A DNA stretch of 10,247 bases from Bacteroidota bacterium (lineage in GTDB: Bacteria > Bacteroidota > Bacteroidia > UKL13-3): NCBI GenBank assembly GCA_004293295.1, contig RDYC01000240.1:1-10247 (forward strand), written 5' to 3'. The notes below the pieces were generated by a model. That model saw nothing but the letters and a program-made list of their open reading frames with translations. It made no database searches and had not been told where the DNA came from. The translations under genes and the position numbers were made by a program. Within the stretch, counting starts at the first letter, position 1, and every line of letters starts with the position of its first letter. Below are positions 6,986-10,247 of the stretch, in pieces.

Positions 6986-7681
6986 TTATTTCACCACAAT
7001 TTCTACTTTTCTGCAATAGTCAGGAGAGGTATCTGGTGAAGAAATACTGCATGAGCGATTAACAACGATTTTTACTGAAGACTTCGTTTTTAAATTCCTT
7101 CTAACCGCAAGACACCTGTCAAGTTTTAGTTGCTTGTTGTACTTTTCATTCCCAACCCAGTCCGTATAACCATATAAGGTAATTGACTTTGTTTTTGTTT
7201 GTTTGGCAATAAATTGTTGAATGGTTTGTATTTGGTCATCGGTTAATTCGTATTCATCAAACGGAAAGTAAACAATAAGCAACTTATTATTGGGCTGTTC
7301 ATATTTAACAGGAGGCGTATTTTTAATTCTATCGCTTTTGGTGTAAGCAGAATCTGATTTTCTGTTGTTGCTCATCGCATACTTGCCTGATGTTAAATCA
7401 TGTTCTAACAACTCAAATTTGGATTTAAGCTCTTGTAATTCCTCATGCTGACGCTTGAATAACAGGCGGAAAGAATCTAATGTGAGTTGATTGTATGGAG
7501 TGCTATTGTTTGGAGTAGTAGTGCCAAGCTTTTCAGCCATGTACTTGTCAAGCTTTATGCGCATTTCAACAGCTTGCTGTTTAATTTCAGCATTGCTACT
7601 GTCTTTTTTGCTAAGCTGTCCATAACTTGATTGAGCTACACCGATAAAAAACAAGAGAACATATAAAGCAGATTTAGTCAT
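6986..7681 (-). CDS. OmpA-like peptidoglycan-binding periplasmic protein
   Basis: I choose ATG 7679-7681, which gives 231 residues and a compact signal peptide (MTKSALYVLLFFIGVAQSSYG). The TTG at 7693 would add four residues before it. A charged helical region follows (about 25-97, with coiled-coil potential around 75-97), then a polar linker and a C-terminal OmpA-like domain (about 133-231). The domain shows VYFPFDEYELTDDQ (137-150), the peptidoglycan-binding core GYTDWVGNEKYNKQL (171-185) with D174 and R189 at the expected meso-DAP contacts, and the terminal RKVEIVV strand. The segment before RKVEI is shorter than usual and carries cysteines (C190, C211, C223). No lipobox is seen. ATGACTAA joins this start to the stop of the PorP/SprF gene, an 8-bp overlap implying coupled translation. 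By analogy with PorE of Porphyromonas gingivalis, it may tie its PorP-like neighbour to the cell wall; that role is inference. Confidence 0.82.
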   Translation of the reverse strand: MTKSALYVLLFFIGVAQSSYGQLSKKDSSNAEIKQQAVEMRIKLDKYMAEKLGTTTPNNSTPYNQLTLDSFRLLFKRQHEELQELKSKFELLEHDLTSGKYAMSNNRKSDSAYTKSDRIKNTPPVKYEQPNNKLLIVYFPFDEYELTDDQIQTIQQFIAKQTKTKSITLYGYTDWVGNEKYNKQLKLDRCLAVRRNLKTKSSVKIVVNRSCSISSPDTSPDYCRKVEIVVK

Positions 7682-8816
7682 TGTATTTTGCAATTAGCAA
7701 TTCAATATTGGTTTGAAGTTCTTTAATTTTTTTCAACTGGGCAATATTTTCTATTTTGTATTTGGTTAATATTTTCTCCAATTCTTTATTCAACTTCACC
7801 ATTTCATTTTTAACGTTTACTAAACCCGGATTGGTTTTTTCAATATTGATTAAGCCGTTTATTTTATCATTAACCTTATCTATTTGATCCTGTATAATTT
7901 GTTCATTCACCACTTCTTGTTTTTTCTTTACACGCGCTTCCGGTTTTTTAAAGTTAAACGCAATGGCAACTTCGTTTTGTGCTTGCGCCAACCGACTTAA
8001 GTCACCGGTTTGGTGGTAGTAGTTATAACCAATAACTACATTTTTAAAATTAAATCCAACACCTCCAACAATACTTCCATTGGTTCTATACCCTGTGGTG
8101 AGAAATACCGTTTCATTCCATCCGGCATTTACTAAAATATCTAACATTTTAGGCGAATAAATCATGTTGTAGTAATTTACAATTGGCTTAATGCTATAGT
8201 CTCCATTGGTGCCGGCTGTAAACGTATAATTAGCACCAGCAATAAAAAAGCCGTTTAACGATTCGTCACCTGTTACCATCATTGGCGAGGATGCATAAAG
8301 CTCTAAACTTTTCTTGTATTGGTAACGAACTCCTGCACCCGATGCAATGCGTATTTTGTTTAAGTCGTTACTAATCAAAGTAGGGTCTGATAAATTAACC
8401 GTGTTGTTTAATAATTCAGTTCTTAAGTTGGTTTGCACAATGCCAAGGCTTAAGCCAAAAGTAAGGTTTTGGTCGTTGGTAAGTCTGATCATTTTGCTGT
8501 AGGAACCTTCCACATTAATTGTTTGAAAAGCACCCACCCAATGACTGATTATTTTAGTACCCACTCCTGTATTGTTTGCAAAGGGTGTGTGTATACCAAA
8601 GTTTAGGGTACGAGGAGATGACTCTATGCCCCCAATCAACGTTTTGGCATTAAATATGGCTTGCAGGTGGTCTGCACTTCCTGTCATGGCAGGGTTCACC
8701 AATAATGGATTTAGTAAATTGGTGTAAAAGTGCGACCTGTCTTGCGCCTTGCTGGTTAAAGGAATACTTGCAACCATCACTAACGCAATTGTTAATTTAT
8801 AATATAAAGTTTTCAT
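7674..8816 (-). CDS. PorP/SprF family type IX secretion outer-membrane protein with coiled-coil C-terminal tail
   Basis: The 380-residue product has a signal peptide (about 1-24, ending SKA-Q). The start of the mature protein, HFYTNLLNPLLVNPAMTGS (29-47), is the family hallmark close to 'N-P-A-x-x-G'. Alternating beta-strands follow to about residue 289, including SSPRTLNFGIHTPF (66-79) and the late VVIGYNYYHQTGDLSR (260-275), as in other PorP/SprF proteins. These outer-membrane barrels act with T9SS and are often encoded beside cargo carrying type B sorting domains, as SprF is with SprB. Here the upstream neighbour, 21 bp away, is such a cargo. The odd part is the tail at 291-380: a basic linker (KKPEARVKKKQ) and two long charged helices with heptad-like spacing, where most family members end soon after the last strand. 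The start is ATG 8814-8816. It overlaps the downstream OmpA-like gene by 8 bp. Confidence 0.88.
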   Translation of the reverse strand: MKTLYYKLTIALVMVASIPLTSKAQDRSHFYTNLLNPLLVNPAMTGSADHLQAIFNAKTLIGGIESSPRTLNFGIHTPFANNTGVGTKIISHWVGAFQTINVEGSYSKMIRLTNDQNLTFGLSLGIVQTNLRTELLNNTVNLSDPTLISNDLNKIRIASGAGVRYQYKKSLELYASSPMMVTGDESLNGFFIAGANYTFTAGTNGDYSIKPIVNYYNMIYSPKMLDILVNAGWNETVFLTTGYRTNGSIVGGVGFNFKNVVIGYNYYHQTGDLSRLAQAQNEVAIAFNFKKPEARVKKKQEVVNEQIIQDQIDKVNDKINGLINIEKTNPGLVNVKNEMVKLNKELEKILTKYKIENIAQLKKIKELQTNIELLIAKYND

Positions 8817-8837
8817 AGTTGTTTATTTTGAGGCTGA

Positions 8838-10247
8838 TTATTGTTTAAGAATGTTTAATGATCCTTTGAATTCAGCACCGTTTTTAGGGTTGCGGAATAC
8901 GTAGAAATAAACACCGGTTGGAAGTTGTTTGTTGTTGAAGGTGCCATCCCAATCGTTATTGTAATTGCTTAGTACTTTAAACACTTCAATATTGGCTTCA
9001 TTATATATGGTTAGGCTGTAATCGGCATATAATTGCACGTTCTCAATCACAAACAAATCGTTTAAGCCGTCACCGTTTGGCGACATGTAATTATTTGCAG
9101 GTAGTGTTTGTTTACTTTCTATTTCGTCAATAACATTAATGGTAATAGTTGCAGTATCATATTGCGGAACGGTTTGGTCATCTTTTACTACAATAGTTAA
9201 TACATAAAGTCTTCGTTTTTCGTAATCAAGATTGTTGGCTACTGTAATCTGTCCGGTTGTTTCATTTAATGAAAAGGTTGAGGTGGTATTGGCAGCCCAT
9301 GTAAATATCAGGTTTGCTCCGGCATCAGGAGAGGATGCGGAAATGGTGCCGACCACATCATTAATTAAACTGTTTTCGCTAATGTTAAACGACTGGTTAA
9401 GTATAGACGGTTTTTCCGATTTGTCTGCTATATTGATGGTTATTGAACGCTCAATAGAGTCTCCAGATTTATCTTTGGATTGCACTCGAATGCTGTAACT
9501 ACTTTTTAGTTCAAAGTCAGCAACAAAATTGCTGGTTATTTTGTCGTTCTCAATGTTAAAAAGTGCATTGTCGGTTGATCCCGTTCCACTAACAAGTTGG
9601 TAAGTATGTGTATCATCTGCATCAATATCCACTGTGTTTAAAATGCCAACCATTGTGTTAACTGCGCTGTTTTCTGCAAGTGATGTACTCGAAATTCCTA
9701 TGCTATTTGGCGCATCGTTTGCATCACTCACTTCAAGTGTAAACTGCTGGTCAAAAAACTCATTGGTATTGTCAACGGTTCTTAATCGGATACTGAATGT
9801 TTTTTTCGATTCAAAGTTAAACACTACATTACTCAATAACGAGTCGTTGGCGATTCGGAAACTGCTATTGTCGTTAGCACCCGGGCCTCCTGCAAGTTGG
9901 TAGTTAAAATTGCTAGATTGGTCAGGGTCGGTTGACGTAAGCAAACCAATGAAGGTGCCTGAAGGAAGATTTTCTGCAATACTGTTATTGCTTAATTGGA
10001 TGGCAGTTGGTTTATCGTTGCTATCAGTAACGTTAATAATAAACTGTCGGGTAATAGAAGTACCTCTCGAATCAGTACTTTGCAAATAAATCAAGTAGTA
10101 GTTTTTGCTCTCAAAGTCAAATATGGTTGAGGTTCTTAACTCATTTCCGGTAAGGAAAAATTGGTTGTTGTCATTGCCTGAGATGTTTACAAAGTTATAA
10201 GAGAAGAAGTCGCCCATATCTTGGTCAGAAGTAAGTATATCGGTGAC
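8838..10247 (-). CDS. Cadherin-repeat surface adhesin with T9SS type B (gliding-motility-associated) C-terminal domain, 5' truncated
   Basis: The frame stays open to the window edge, so the last 469 residues are present and the N-terminus is outside. The ATG at 10215-10217 is internal to a repeat and is not a start. The visible part has four cadherin-like domains: a partial one (1-80), two complete ones of exactly 100 residues (81-180, 181-280), and a more divergent one (281-376). Calcium-site motifs are visible as AEN, DxD-like loops, F-x-F/DFE and D-x-N-D-x-P linkers. Residues 385-469 are a type B sorting domain beginning NNYMSPNGDGLNDLFVIE, with LTIYNEANIEVFK, NNDWDGTFNNKQLPTGVYFY and a final FKGSLNILKQ. 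The protein should be exported through T9SS and held or released at the surface, where cadherin repeats usually form extended calcium-stiffened stalks. The 21-bp spacing to a PorP/SprF gene suggests cargo and partner. The repeat type is certain; the ligand is unknown. Confidence 0.9.
   Translation of the reverse strand, partial: VTDILTSDQDMGDFFSYNFVNISGNDNNQFFLTGNELRTSTIFDFESKNYYLIYLQSTDSRGTSITRQFIINVTDSNDKPTAIQLSNNSIAENLPSGTFIGLLTSTDPDQSSNFNYQLAGGPGANDNSSFRIANDSLLSNVVFNFESKKTFSIRLRTVDNTNEFFDQQFTLEVSDANDAPNSIGISSTSLAENSAVNTMVGILNTVDIDADDTHTYQLVSGTGSTDNALFNIENDKITSNFVADFELKSSYSIRVQSKDKSGDSIERSITINIADKSEKPSILNQSFNISENSLINDVVGTISASSPDAGANLIFTWAANTTSTFSLNETTGQITVANNLDYEKRRLYVLTIVVKDDQTVPQYDTATITINVIDEIESKQTLPANNYMSPNGDGLNDLFVIENVQLYADYSLTIYNEANIEVFKVLSNYNNDWDGTFNNKQLPTGVYFYVFRNPKNGAEFKGSLNILKQ
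9408..10247 (-). repeat. Tandem 300-bp cadherin-like repeats (three in register)
   Basis: Units at 10008-10247 (partial), 9708-10007 and 9408-9707 are in exact 300-bp register. On the plus strand the short strings caagttgg at 9593-9600 and 9893-9900, and ttgtc at 9569, 9869 and 10169 (approximate first base), recur 300 bp apart. In protein terms each unit carries a DN-x-x-F core, an FxFE/DFE-x-K motif and, at the end, D-x-N-D-x-P in the first two. DNA identity is only moderate by eye, so the units are old and diverged rather than freshly duplicated. The next domain (9120-9407) is shorter and less similar. Confidence 0.8.

Noticed and set aside
7682..7693. TTG at 7691-7693 as the start of the OmpA-like gene
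   Set aside because: The ATG at 7679-7681 gives a better signal peptide and a typical 8-bp stop/start overlap (ATGACTAA).
10215..10217. ATG as the start of the cadherin-repeat gene
   Set aside because: The frame remains open to the edge and the preceding residues (VTDILTSDQD) match the equivalent position of the next repeat, so this Met is internal.

Overview
This window comes from a Bacteroidota chromosome. The evidence is a GldC gliding-motility homologue, a PorP/SprF-family outer-membrane protein, both kinds of type IX secretion (T9SS) C-terminal sorting domain, a Bacteroidota-type putative porin, and the lack of clear Shine-Dalgarno sequences before the genes. A gliding-type lineage (Chitinophagia, Sphingobacteriia or Flavobacteriia-like) fits best; I cannot resolve it further. 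Coding density is very high: every gap between genes is under 90 bp. I see no tRNA, rRNA, CRISPR array or insertion sequence.

Layout. Positions 1-2125 carry three plus-strand genes: the 3' end of a DUF2520/Rossmann-type gene, a KdsC-type HAD phosphatase (Kdo biosynthesis), and an exported protein of a conserved Bacteroidota family usually labelled 'asparagine synthetase B', a name its sequence does not support. From 2122 to the right edge all genes are on the minus strand. In transcription order (right to left) they are: a large cadherin-repeat surface protein ending in a T9SS type B sorting domain (5' end outside the window); a PorP/SprF-family protein with an unusual C-terminal coiled-coil extension; a small OmpA-like peptidoglycan-binding protein; an 84-bp gap with a candidate promoter; gldC; lpxK; a choice-of-anchor B protein with a T9SS type A sorting domain; and a putative porin. 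The two strands converge at 2122-2125, where the two stop codons overlap.

How the genes fit together. The adhesin, PorP/SprF and OmpA-like genes look like one cassette: a type B cargo, its probable outer-membrane attachment partner, and a cell-wall anchor. The second minus-strand group (gldC, lpxK, choice-of-anchor B, porin) mixes gliding, lipid A synthesis and outer-membrane or surface proteins. With kdsC on the other strand, the window has a cell-envelope theme. Nothing here is clearly a new system. The best leads are the coiled-coil tail on the PorP/SprF protein with its OmpA-like neighbour, and the misnamed exported family at 854-2125.
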